Positions 11,945 through 24,641 of a stretch of 64,000 nucleotides of DNA are shown here, in pieces. The translations under genes were made by a program, and so were the position numbers. The notes below the pieces were generated by a model. That model was not told where the DNA came from, searched no databases, and was given only the letters and a program-made list of their open reading frames with translations. Within the stretch, counting starts at the first letter, position 1. Every line of letters starts with the position of its first letter. Origin of the DNA: Tetrahymena elliotti 4EA (lineage: Eukaryota; Ciliophora; Oligohymenophorea; Hymenostomatida; Tetrahymenidae); the NCBI GenBank assembly GCA_000231825.2, contig JH720301.1, positions 1,226,123-1,290,122 of the forward strand, in the 5' to 3' direction.

Positions 11945-14900
11945 TCAAATCTTTGCTACTAATTTATTATCATTCCACATTCCTGAGAAAGTTTATCCTG
12001 TTCTAGAAATAAAAATACCTTTTCCATTCATTTTATCATTTCTCCAATCTCCTTTATAGGAGTCTCCAGTTGCCCATTTATAATATCCTTTACCATGCTT
12101 TTTATCCTTAAGCCATTCTCCTTTGTAATAATCTCCATTACTATTTTAAAAGTATTTTTTAAATATAATTTATAAATTCTTTTATTAAGTTACCCATATT
12201 GCATTTATCCTTGTCCTTTGATTTATCCCATGCTCCACTAGCCTTCATATAAAGATCCATCAGAGAAAGAGAATACTCCATATCCACTCTTTTTATCAAA
12301 TTTCCACTCCCCATCGTATTTATCACCATTACTTAATTAAAAAAATAAATCTAATGATTTAATAAGCAATAAATTTTATTACATGTAAGTGTAAGCTCCT
12401 CTACCATGTCTCTACCCACTTTTGATTTCACCTTCATACCTATTTATGACATAAGATTTCATATTCTATTTTCATCTGATAATTATATTTCTTACACGTC
12501 ATTATTAGCATAAAGGAATTAACCATATCCTTGTGGTTCGTCAACCTTAAAAGTTCCCTAATACTTTGAATTTGCTAATTTGTGAATATATATTCCTTCT
12601 CCTTCTTTGATGCCACATGTGAAATTTCCTTCATAAATATCACCATTTTGATATAGCATTTTTCCATAGCCATTTGGTTAGTTAGCTTTCCATTCTCCTT
12701 CAAACTTAGAACCATCAATAAACTATACTTCTCCTTTTCCATTTTTTTCACCAAAGTACCATTATCCAATAAAACTTTTTAATTCAAACAAATATTAAAG
12801 ACAAATCAAAAAAAGTTTAATTACATATCTCCATTTGAAAAAACGTATGTGCCATGGCCATGACGTTACCCATTTTAGAACTCACCTTCATATCTTTCGT
12901 TAATATTATTAAAGTAAAAATGTCCATAACCATTTTTCATATCATCAAACCAGTCTCCCTCATATTGGTTTCCATTAGAATAGAAGTAAGTACCTTTGCC
13001 ACTTTTCTAACCTTCCATGAGTTAACCTTCATAACGCTCTCCAGAAGAGAATAAATAGACACCATTTCCATCAAATAAATTATTTTTCCAATCACCAGCA
13101 TACACTTCTCCAAACTAAGATTAAGGAATAAGCTAGGTAAAGATTTTGTTACCTTCAATATTTTTATAATAATAGATACCTTTTCCTTATCTGACTTCTT
13201 AGCCTAGCTCATTAAATCCTATCTCTCCAATATATACAGATCCATCTTGATAGTCCTTACGTACCATATCAGGTCTTAAATTTAAATTATCATCTGTTAT
13301 CAAATTTTTTTCTAATTCTTAAAGCATTTTTTCATAGAATTCCATTGTATAAAGCTCCTAATTATACATTTTACTTTTGCTTTGATTATTATAAGGGGAC
13401 TGACGACTATAATTCGACTAGTTATCAGTACGAAAACCATGTCCTTACTAACTTTGATAAATATTGTTGCTTGCTAGATTTGGATGGACTGATACATTAT
13501 TCACACGACGTTGATAAGGGCTATGACTTACTGGACTGTAACTAAATCTTTACTAACTACCTGGAGTAAATTAGTTACTAGTTTTTTTCTAATGATTTAA
13601 TCTACCTGGAGTGAAATATGAAATTTATGAACCATTTCCATATTTACTAGCACCATTATAACTGCTAATATTTTAGTTATGAGATACGCTCCTGTCATGA
13701 CGACGATAAGGTAAATGATTATTCTCACCATTTTAATTTCTCTTCTTTGAAAAAATTTCCTATCTAATTTCTTGAGCACGTTCAATTAAAGGTTTTTTCT
13801 CTAAAAAATTTAATTGACTTTAAAGCTAAGGGCTTATTACTTTGCTGTTGCTTCCATTTCCTTAATGAGAATAATTAGTTCCCCAATTACGATCATCAGC
13901 TAAAAATAAAATAGATTTTTATTTCAAATTTAAACTTTTAAAAATGCTTTACTTTTATAAAAGTTAATATGCTATAATCTAAAAGAAATCATCTAGAAGG
14001 TTGGACGCTTATGATTGTCATTATCTATCATTTAGTTAATTAAGTAGTAGAACTCATGTGAGTAATTATTTTTAACAAAATTTAACAATTTTGTCATAAA
14101 GGCAGGATCTCTTAGATTTTATTTCATACTCATATCTAAAGATTGATCTTTAAAATTAGCCAAAAATAATACCATCTATCCGAAAGCATAAACATCAATC
14201 TTCTATGGATCCAATCCTGTTGATGATCTAACTTTACTATCTAACTTTTCTCTTATCTCTGGAGCTAAAAAGTAGCTATTTCATTAAAAAAATATCACTG
14301 AATAAATTTTATTTAATAAAAAGATATTTAATAATTTTAAAAGAGATAGATTTGCAAATATTCAAATAATATTCTCTAAGCAATTGAATTAAATAACTGA
14401 CTGATTGATTGATTAGATTGATAGATTTTTTACCGTTAAAAAATATAAAATATTTCTCTATTTAGATGGTTGATTATTTGCTATCAAAAGTATTTTTAAT
14501 ATAGAAAAGCTGAATCAATCAATCTATTTTTAGTCAATTTCCATATCTTTAAAAAGATATTTTTAACTAAATACTCTAAACTAAATTTTATATACCCATG
14601 ATTTCAAACACTATCAAGATATCAAGGGTTCTTCTTATTAATTTTCTAAATAAAATAGGCTTCTCAAAATGAGATAATACCATGTTTGAATGGTGGTATT
14701 TATTCAGTAAATAAAATTTTATTTACTTGCTTTAATTTTATTGAAAGTCCATAACTTGTCTAAAGGCTGAGGTTGTATATTATGAATAAATTAACTTAAA
14801 ATGATGTAAGCCATCTGTCTCACTTTTATAGCATATTATATTCTATAAAGAAACATCTGTATGAGCTTGTCCTATTAATTCTAAAGTTGCAAAACTTTGA

Positions 14901-15352
14901 GTCATTGAAACAGATAAACGCTTTAATAATTCTTCAATTTTTTCTTCACCATCTCGGGATATGATTGGCCAAACTTATTCAATGGTATCTTTAAAATACT
15001 CAAATACCAAGTATATCAAATTTTAATCTACACTTTAGTTTAGCTTACGCCCAGATGAAGTCAGTTCTGTAATACGATCCTCAGGAGGAACTTCTGTAAA
15101 ACCTAAAAACTATAGAAAGTAAGGACATTAATTGAGCCTTATATTGATATCTTGTATAGTGGTTAGGAGTTCTTCAGTCTCTTGTAAAGAATTTGTTTCC
15201 TGTGGCTTGATCAAGACTAATTGTGCAGTTTCTACATTTTTCATAACTTTGTAATCACCAAATGCAATACTTGTACCATTCTCAATAAACTCGAAATGGG
15301 TCTTGAATTTATCATAATCGACCTAATATGGTCTTAATTGCTCTATTTCCAT
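11945..15352 (-). CDS. Second pseudokinase with C-terminal MORN repeats
   Basis: 897 residues in seven exons (14727-15352, 13953-14275, 12825-13899, 12496-12774, 12383-12439, 12194-12331, 11945-12140); introns are 451, 53, 50, 56, 51 and 53 bp and all phases agree. The first two exons encode a divergent kinase fold: QLVLIK for beta-3, HTDVSLQN (His164, Asp166, Asn171) for the catalytic loop but without its lysine, KLIYS where DFG should be, APE in FLAPEI, and DVYAFGQM. A basic, Ser/Gln-rich linker follows, then at least eight MORN repeats (YEGEW and GYGxF patterns) from about 13,150 to 11,970, several split by introns. It is shorter than the first pseudokinase gene but has the same domain order, so the two may be distant paralogues. 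It is probably catalytically dead or weak and may serve as a cortical or ciliary scaffold (inference). Confidence 0.85.
14276..14726 (-). other. Long intron with an imperfect inverted repeat
   Basis: A 451-bp intron in a gene whose other introns are 50-56 bp. It runs from GTAAAT to AAATAG between the kinase lobes. TGATTGATTGATTAGATTG-type sequence near 14400-14425 is roughly complementary to GAATCAATCAATCTAT near 14513-14530, so a stem could form. Confidence 0.6.
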
Positions 15353-16471
15353 ATCTTGCTAATAATTTCTTCTGCTTTTATATAAATTTCTACTTAAGGT
15401 TATTTCTTATTGTGATAGGTTTAAACTAGTTTTATTATCTTCTTAAAAGTTACTAGAGTGTTGTTATTTTTTATTTAATTTTATTGCTATCTTCTCTTAC
15501 CTAATATATTAATCTAAATCCACACAAAAAGATGTTTCAGATGCAAAAAATAAATTATATTCAAAAGGGCTTATTTTTCTTTTTATTTGAAATCATAGTT
15601 AACAAAGATAATCAACTAATGAATGAAAGACTAGCTTGAATTCAATTTCTTCTCTAAATTTTATGTCATCTTTTGAAAATCAATTAATGATTTTATTTGT
15701 TAGATATGTTTTCAAATATTTTCAAACAAACTTTAACAATCAATAAAATATTGATAAGTCTTTCATTTTATTAATTAACTCTCACATTTTATAATTTCAC
15801 TACAAACAAATTTTATCAAAAACCAGCCAATTTATAATTTAATTATTTCCTTTTCATTTAATAAATTCCTCACTAACTTCACTGGACATATGCTTTAATT
15901 TTTAAATTCAAAATCAAATTTTAAAGCTTTAACTAATTTTATGCATCAAAAAATGCATTAATCTATGAGCAATAAAATATATTAATTAGTTCTATTTTAT
16001 TCATTTTATAACAAGTTTTAGAGTCATGAATCTTTTTAACTGAATCAATTCTTCATATTTTTTATGAAAAAAGAGGTAAAAGCATTTGATTAAATTATTA
16101 ATTAAACAATATATTTGTAGGAATTTTATATTACCATTTTAATGTCAGTCCTTCAATAAATTTAACTCTCAAAAAATAAATCAAATATAGACAAAAACGT
16201 GGGGTTTCTCTTAAAATCAAAATCAGAATCATAAATTTGTAATAGGTGGATGAACTTTAAAAATGCTTTTAGAAAACTTAAAATAAATTAATTAAATCAC
16301 TATAATAAAGACAATATAAATCTAGCTTAAAAGATTTAAAGATGAGAAATTAAATATTGTGTATGCTTTAATTTGAGATGAAAATAAAAATATTTTTCAA
16401 AATATAATAAGAAATAAATAAATACAATTATAAAGTAAATAAAATAATATAAAGTAAATATCTTTGAAAAT
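15353..16471. other. Noncoding gap
   Basis: About 1.1 kb of AT-rich DNA between two minus-strand genes. The frame upstream of the ATG at 15352 stays open for roughly 80 codons but contains no ATG before a TGA near 15600, so I treat it as leader sequence. Nothing else is visible. Confidence 0.55.
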
Positions 16472-19400
16472 TCAAGACTATTTAATATTGTTAGATAAAT
16501 CTATCTTTAAAAATGAAAAATCAAATGTTAAGTTTTAATTTTAATTTGGCTGCTTTAGAGTAGCAACCTTTCTTTTCTTTATGAAATTCTAATTTAAATT
16601 TTATGTAATTGTTGGTGATTTATTATTTGTATTATCTATTGATGGTAAGAGCTGAATACTTCCATCTTTTATCATGAAATTTTTTTGGTTCTTATCTTTT
16701 TAATTATTTTAATTGGTTGCAGGTAAAATTGATTTTGAGTAATTGGTTCTTCTCATTCTATGCTATTCTATTAGTTGTTTTTATCAAAATTAAAAAAAGA
16801 AAATATAGATAACATTTTTACCTGATTTTTCATTATGGTTGATTGTAGACTATGATCTCTGTTGATTTTACTGTTTGTTTTATTCTTTTATTGCAGCTAT
16901 TTATTTGGAAATACTTTAATTTATTTAAAAGTTAATGTTTTTTATACATTTAGCTTGCAGAGGGAATAATATCTTTTAATTTCCTTCGTTTTCCTCATTA
17001 AAGTATCTAATGAAGGAGTCTGGTTTTTTTATCTTTTAATCTCCTTCAGTTTTGATGGCAGAACTAGATAAAAAAATTAAAAATAGAAAATTTTAGCAGA
17101 AAAAAACTTAATTTACTTCTTTAATGTTGAGTAAAATGTTCTCGAATTAGCCATCAATAAAGGAGAGTTGCTTTTGTTATTTTGATAATTTTAACTAACT
17201 GGAGTCTTTGAATGATATCTATTTTAGGAGGTATCTCTGATTAAATTCATTTAATCTGAATCTAAAACTACATTCATTCCCCCATTAATATTTTATTGCA
17301 TGAGATGCTATTTTAAATCAGTATTTCCTTGTTCTAACATTTTTTAGTTTAAAAAACCTGAATTGTTCATCATCTAAAGTTATTGACTAAAACATAAAAA
17401 ATAAATTATTTATATTTATTTATTCATAAAATAGATTTACATGTGTTGTTGCATATCTGATTTTTATCTCTCTAATTAACTAATGTCGTTTAGCTAGTTT
17501 TCATTATGATTCTAGTTATTTTATCCATTTAGTTAGTTAAATGAAGAAACAGTTTCTTGCCAAATTTAGAATTCTTTTTTTTACTGGTCAGCTTTTAACT
17601 AATCAATTCTCTGTTTTTTTCTATTTCCCTCATTCCGTAATCTATTAAATACACCTCTCTCCAATTATGTCATGTTATATATGACTGGAGATTAAGTATT
17701 TTAAATAAATGAGCTACTTTGATTCAAATTTTATTTTGGAGAAATATTTTTAACTTGATTATTTAAGCTACTTTTTTCTATAGTTCTATTTTATATCTTT
17801 TTTTAGACTAGATAAGGTACTTCATCATCCTCATCATTGCTTAAGCTTCCGCTTCTTTTTAAAAATTATGTCTATCTCATTTACTTAAATTATTCAGAAT
17901 CCAAGTCTATTATTTTCTTATTTTATCTTTTAGTTCCAGATGTTTAGTTGATCTCAATAGTATTGCGTTCAGAAGCTTTCTCTAATACTTATTCTTGAGT
18001 TCTTAATTGTTAAATATTTTCAAGCTTTTTTAGAATGAATAAATAATTAACTAATATAAAATTAATAAATAATCAAACCTAGAGTTAAGTAAATTGTTCA
18101 TCTGAAGTTTTTAAATCTTTAAATTCTTTATTTAAGGAAGACATTTCATTTTCTAATATATCTAATGACTGATTTATTCCCATAACATCTGTTTGAACTT
18201 CTTTTATCTACACATATTTCATAGAATTATTTAGATAACCCCTTTTTTAATTGACTAAACTAGACATGGCTTTTGCAACGCTATCTATTTGGCATTAAAT
18301 CAGAACTTGATCATCTTCAGATGAATTCCTAATATTCTTTAAAAATTACTTTACTCTTCCAGCAGTTTCCTCACTTTTAAATGATGCTTCGTTAATTTAT
18401 AAGTTGTACTCATATTTCACTACTTTACAAATTTCTTTAAAAGCTAACTTCAAAAGAGAAACTTTACCATCTAAAATAATTTTTTGTTGTAAAACTTTAA
18501 ATCTATCTGAAGCAATTTATTAATTTTATAGATATAAATATTAAATTTTTTTTTAAAGAACTTAAATGATTTCTTTTAATTCTTTTATCTCTAACTCTTT
18601 CCTTTCCAGCTCTTATTCATAACTCCATTCGTGTCTATAAATTATTTTTTATTTATTACTATCTGATTACTATTCTTCATTTGCATCCTTAATTTAAAAA
18701 TAAAATTATTTAATAATTAAAATATTCTTATTTACTTATTGATTATCGAAAGACTCTTCCTCTATCAGACTAGGAAGATTCCTCTTTAGTTTATTTTAAA
18801 AATTTAAAATATTGATTAATTTTTCCTTTGGAATTTATTTATTCATCATTATTTAAACACAAAATCTCCATTTCTAAAAAGCCAATTTCCTTTCTAGGGT
18901 CTCCAATCTCCTGGCTGAGGTGTCATCAAATTTAAATTACTCATATAACTACATTCTTTTTTGTTCAAATGCATCAAATACTATTATACATTCAAATAAA
19001 TTAATTTATCTAAGTAAATTTAAGCATATTACATCTGGATTCAATTTATTGTTTTAAAGCTTCTTCTTTTTGTTTCAAAGCTTCTCTTATTGAATTTTCT
19101 AAGTTATAGTCAACTTCTAAGCACTTCTAAGAGCAATCTTTAATATTATTTTCTGCTGTTTAAACCATTTCTTTGTAATTTTTACTTAATTCATCATACT
19201 ACTTTTAGAGACTATTTTAGAACAAAATAAATTATCTCTTTGAAGCTTTTGTTTTTGACAAGAATGAGTCTATTTCTGTATATTTAATCCCATATTGAGG
19301 CTTTTAATATTCAATTAAATTGAATAAAAAATCTAGTCCTTTTATGTCTTGAATAGCTTTCCATACAAGATAATCATTTGGCTGCTACTAGAATGCAGTT

Positions 19401-20571
19401 TTTAGATGATGAAAGTAATTATTTGTTTCTAAAAAAGAATTTAAGCATTTAGTGAGTTTTTCTAACTCATTTGTAGCTGTTTTATATTTAAAATAAATCT
19501 CTTAGAGTTTCTTTTAACATTGTCTTTTCATGTCATCAATCTTATCATTTAGAAGTATTCTTAACTTTTCATCAAGTATTTAAGTAGAATCAAAATATTT
19601 AACTTCAAAAAAATCTTCACTATTTAATTTAAAATGGCCTAAAGCTAGATCTTTAAAATGATTAACATCTCTAATATACCCAGTTGTTACATCAAGCAGT
19701 TATTGATGCATGTCATATAACTTTTTGTTAGCAAAATCTAATTCTTTCTAAAGATTCTAAATTTAAGCTGCCTAAGTCTCATCAAAAAGAGTTACTTTTT
19801 ATTTTACAATATATATTTTTTCATTGCTTTTATTTTCATTTGATAAGTTCTTCTAATTTATCTATGAAATTTAAGAGTTATTCAACTGCGATTTTATACT
19901 CAGCTAAGTAGCATCTGGCTAAAATGAAAAAGATTCATCATTTATCATAATCGATGATCTTTTTGATGTTGACTCTGAATAAAATCCTTCTTCTTATTGT
20001 TGATTTTCGTTTCTAATTGTTGATTTTTATTATTATAGATCATTAACATTTTGAAATGAATCATTCTTAGATTTATCCATCATATAAAATGTTTATTGTT
20101 AATTTTTCTGTTGATTAACATATTATTAAACCTTTTTAGATTTTAAAAATTCTTTTAAGTCGATTGTTGCTGCCTCATACATACACTTAATCAAATTATT
20201 ATCATTATTTTATTAATTTTTTTATTCTTCTAATTGATCTTATTCTTTTTAATACTGCTATTACTACCTTTAAGTAACATTTTTAAAAAGATACTTCCAT
20301 ATCTATCCAACAAATTTAAAACTCTATATCTCTAGGGACTTACTTACGTTCTATGAATAAAAAATATATTTATGTTTATAAAAATTAAGTTAAATAATAT
20401 TTTTTTTACCTTAATAGATTCATTTATAAAAACTTTATACTTATCATCAAATCTTTTTGAAATTTATCCAAGATGTTTTAATATTTCAACATTCTACTTT
20501 TAAAGAATGTCAGATATTTCCAGAAGATTTATCTGAATAAGATCATTAATTTCTATTTCATCATCTCCCAT
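16472..20571 (-). CDS. Large coiled-coil protein, function unknown
   Basis: 1,241 residues in eight exons (20410-20571, 19033-20350, 18736-18980, 18079-18687, 17441-18024, 17117-17386, 16822-17063, 16472-16767); the seven introns are 48-59 bp and every phase agrees. The start MGDDEIEIND is the only ATG in frame near the first exon. Much of the protein is acidic, basic and Gln/Lys/Glu-rich, with long heptad-like stretches typical of coiled coils, roughly residues 150-700. The last third is Ser/Gln/Asn-rich, with a basic KKRKV near the C-terminus that could be a nuclear localisation signal (inference). I recognise no catalytic domain. Basal body, cortical or nuclear structural roles are all possible; the sequence does not decide between them. 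Confidence 0.78.
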
Positions 20572-21442
20572 AATCTATTTTTTATATGAAACTGCTAAAA
20601 GGTTTTCTCAAAAAAAAAACTTTATCTAAATTTTCAAAAATACTCTCTTTCTTGATACTGTATAGCTTATATTTCACTTAATTAGGTTAGATTATATTTA
20701 CTTTAAAAATATACAGGTAAATAACAAAAGGCTTTGAGATTGAATATTAACCATATATTTAATAACCAATAAATATAATTAATGATCTCTAAAGATTTCC
20801 TTTTTACAGCAGTTAAACAAATTTTTATGAAAAAAATTATTCTAATTTAATAGTAAAAAACTAGAAAAAAATAAAACCATTTTTTTCTTTAACAAAACAA
20901 ATAGAACTTATTGTTTCTAAAATAGATAGAGTTTATTTTCCTAAAACATTACCACTTAAAAAATTTTTAAAGATTTAAAAAAAATAAAAAAAACAATAAA
21001 ATTTAAAATGTTTTTCATCAAATTTAAGGTAAATTAATTCTTAAATTCAAATTTTCTCCTAAAACTAATTTACAAAGATTTTTAAATATTAAGAATAAAT
21101 ATGCTATAATTTAACTATATTGTTCTCTTAATACAAATGTATCAAAAATATCTATTTTTTAAGTAATAAAAATCAATTAACAAAATAAATAATTTGTATT
21201 TTTGGTAGTTAAAAGTCAAAAAATTTTATGTAATTTTTCATTTGAATTAGTTTGGTTAAATTTAATTATTGATAAAAATCAAAAATTTAAAGAAAGAATA
21301 ATATGAATCAAATATAATACTAATATAATTTTATAAGCTTCTATTTTTCTGTTAGATAATATCTCTAAAATAATTGATTATTTTTGTTGGTTGCTAAGTT
21401 TATTTTTTTGATATTTACAAAGAAAATAAAATAATTTAAAAA
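20572..21442. other. Noncoding gap
   Basis: About 870 bp of A/T-rich DNA upstream of the coiled-coil gene and downstream of the first array gene. Nothing recognisable. Confidence 0.55.
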
Positions 21443-23912
21443 TCAAAATTTAGATAAACACAAATTTCTATTTGTTTATGGCATGGGATTTACTTACCCA
21501 TCTTCTTTTTCATCTTGATTTAATTACCCAAACACTAGAGATGAAGAAGATAGAATAGATTATTGTTAACTTTAATCTTCATTAATATTATTTAATTTAT
21601 TTACTTAGGAAATAGATTTACCATTGAATAAATTTTATTCTGTTTTGGGTTCACCTTATTGGTGAATTTTATTTTTGGAATTTAAATTGATTACTTAAAA
21701 TGTATTTTAAATTTCTTAGCTACTAGAAATGTTAGAATCAGTGTAAATTTATTGTTATTGCTGCGAAGGCTATTTTAAGGATTTTTTCAAAATACTAGTT
21801 GCATTTTCCTTAAAGTAATCTTAATTATGTAAATTATGGTTAAAGTTACTACTTTCTATAATTTTTAGTATCTTTTAATCTATTTAATTGTAATCTTATT
21901 AATTATTAGTCTACTTATTTTCGATTTCTAATTCTTAATTCTTTTACTATTTTCTAATTTGTTTTTATTAGTACGTCAAATTTGTATTTTTTTACTTTAG
22001 CTATTTCTCAATGAAGGAAAAATTTGAGTTTTTATGACAGAAGAGTTATGAGATTTCCAAGGTTGGCTTTGGTGAAAATTCCAATATCTCAACTTAATCA
22101 TTATCTAACAAAAGTTATTTTATTTTTTCAAACTCTGTTTATTTCTTAATCATATCTCTAACATCTAGGTGAGAAGAAAATGTCTTCATTGTTTCTTCTA
22201 CAAACTTTCTGATTTCTTATATCTCTCCCCAAGGGTATAAGTAATACTTGAAGCATTAAAACCATGAAAGACGAAATTTTTGGTATTTATCATTTTATTT
22301 TGGAGTATCAATTAATTGTACATTTTTAATGCCATTTTACATTATCTATTCCTAGGCTTGATCTATTTTTTTTTATGTTTCTATAGTAATTTGATTTTTG
22401 TATGATTTATCTTATTACATGTTCAGATTATTAAAACTTGAACGCATATTTTATTACAGGCTTTACTTTAATTCTTAGTTTTCCAAATTTTTTATGGAAT
22501 TTGGACTTTTAATTACACTTAATTTCATTGAATTCTCTGTATAATATTAAGATTGTTTTTTTTAGTTTTCTTATATGCTTAAATTATTAGTTTCAGCTAA
22601 AGATTTCATTTTCATTTACTGACTAGATTTTACATTTTTTCCTGTATTTTATAATTTCTTCTCATTTTTAAGAGGCGATCTTTTAAACTAGAATAAGTCA
22701 TTTACTATCTTTTACTTTAAAATTATTTAATTCAATGGATTGATGAAGATAAATCCTATCATAATTAATACTCTAGATATTCCACCTATATCTGCTAGTA
22801 ATCTATCTATTTTTTTATATTATCTCACATAATTTATCTATTTTTACTTCTCAAACCTTAATTAGGTAGCAAAGAAGTATTTTGATTCTTCAAAAGCAAC
22901 CTATTTTTTTAAAAATAAATGTAAATTATGCCATAAAAATACATTTTTTTACAAATTATTTTTTGCTAAACAAAGAAATTTAATGCAAAAAAATCATTAT
23001 TAAGATAATATAAATATTTTTTTTCTTTAATTTGATAAAATAAATTATTACTGACTCCTAAAAATAGCTAAATTAAGTTGATTTGAGTGTTTTAATATCA
23101 GAAAACAGTAAACCTTCATCACTGTGCATCAAAATATTTTTAAAATAGATATCTACATCCCTTTAAACTCGAGGTGAATTATTCCAGTAAATTTCTTTTC
23201 CAATGTGATCAAAAGGAGAATATTCTCCAGGATTTACTATAACATCTGACATATACATTGCCACAAAAGAAGAAGTAAGAATTTTTTAAATTTCATCATT
23301 TTTTCTACAATAAGGCTTGCCAGTGCAAGGTCTAAATTCTATTCTTATCAAGGCATAATAATCCTAGTCAAAGTTTCCTTATATAAACATTTCCTGATTT
23401 AAATCTTTCAAGCAATACATTTAATTGATGTTTGGTAAATTATTAAAGTATGAACTAGTTTAATTTAACTAAAAATTCTCTTTACTGCATGGTTTCATAG
23501 GAATTTCTTTGTAATTCCAAATTTATTCAAATTATCCAGTAACGTTATTTAGTACTTTCGTCATAGTAACTTATTAAGCAAGAACTTCATAAATAGACTC
23601 ATCAATAAAATGGCTAAAATTTTTTGGATATTAAATTCCTATCGAAAAATTAAATGTGTCATTCTTCATATTAAACTTTTCTGGATTAGGCTAATATTAT
23701 TCAGATTGGATGACTTCTGGACTTTTCTTATTAATAATATCTAGAAAAGAAAAGTAAAATCGAAGAGTTATCAGAATAACTATTGAAATGGATGCTATGG
23801 CTCCTAAATTTGATTAAAAAACTTTGCGCTAGTTATAATTTAAATCAAACCCGACTCCATATATATCTAAACTGCTAAAATTTCTACTAAATTTTTACTA
23901 AATAGACTTCAT
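21443..23912 (-). CDS. Tandem-array membrane protein A, two membrane segments
   Basis: 772 residues in two exons (23052-23912, 21443-22900) split by a 151-bp phase-0 intron. Order: short N-tail with LDIYGVGF; hydrophobic segment at about residues 38-58; an ectodomain of about 230 residues with FSHFIDES, MYCL and CTGKPYC; the intron; YKKIDRLLADIGGISRV leading into a second hydrophobic segment at about 323-345; a long polar, Q/K-rich cytoplasmic tail with YYLYPWG and FEKIKQLLL. Four ectodomain cysteines align with the other copies and could form disulphides. I know no named family for it; it is a ciliate-type putative transmembrane protein. The topology of two membrane segments around one lumenal domain recalls the ERGIC/Erv41-46 and P2X folds, but that is resemblance of layout only. 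The last 40 codons after SIS are less certain. Confidence 0.78.
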
Positions 23913-24641
23913 AGTGAATTCAATGCTATGATTAAATTATTTAAGCTTTTTTTTTATTAGTCTTTTAATTATCATTAAAATTTTTTATTCATAAATTATT
24001 AGGATTTTTAATAATTAAATTTGATAATTTATTACTACATGTTTCGAGAAACAAATTAAAGTAATTTGGTAAAATAGTTATTTTTTATATAAAAAAAAAT
24101 ACAACCTCAATTCAGAAATGTGTAAATGAGGATTTTCTCATACTTAAATTTTTAATAATCATTTACTTTTAATTTTATAGATTTGTAGCCATTCTCTTAA
24201 TATTTAAATTTTTTAGAATTTTTTACCTATCATTTTATCAGCTAGCAACCATATTTAAATATTTTTATAATTCGAGCTTGCTAAATAATAATAAAAAATG
24301 TTTAAAAATAATATTAAGCATGTTTTAAATTTAATTGTCAAATATTTTAAACATAATTTTAGTTCATTTATAAATTTTTATTAAATCTATTTTAATTTCT
24401 TGAAAACATATAAACATACCTAATTCTTATAGTTTATTTCAAAAAAAATTATTTTTTTATTATATATTTATATAATATACATTTAAGTAACCCACTCTTC
24501 AATATACTTAAACTGTATTTTTTAAAAACTAGGATTTTACAAATTTATTTTGATGTAAAATCTAAATTATAACCTTTTAAGCAAATATACTATTGAATAA
24601 TATATAAAATAAGATTTGTTTATTATCTAATTTATCATGAT
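23913..24641. other. Noncoding gap in the membrane-protein array
   Basis: About 730 bp of A/T-rich DNA between copies A and B. No gene seen. Confidence 0.55.

Noticed and set aside
12575..13158. Minus- and plus-strand ORFs within the MORN region
   Set aside because: They are other frames of the MORN repeats of the gene at 11945-15352; the MORN pattern itself appears only in the chosen frame.
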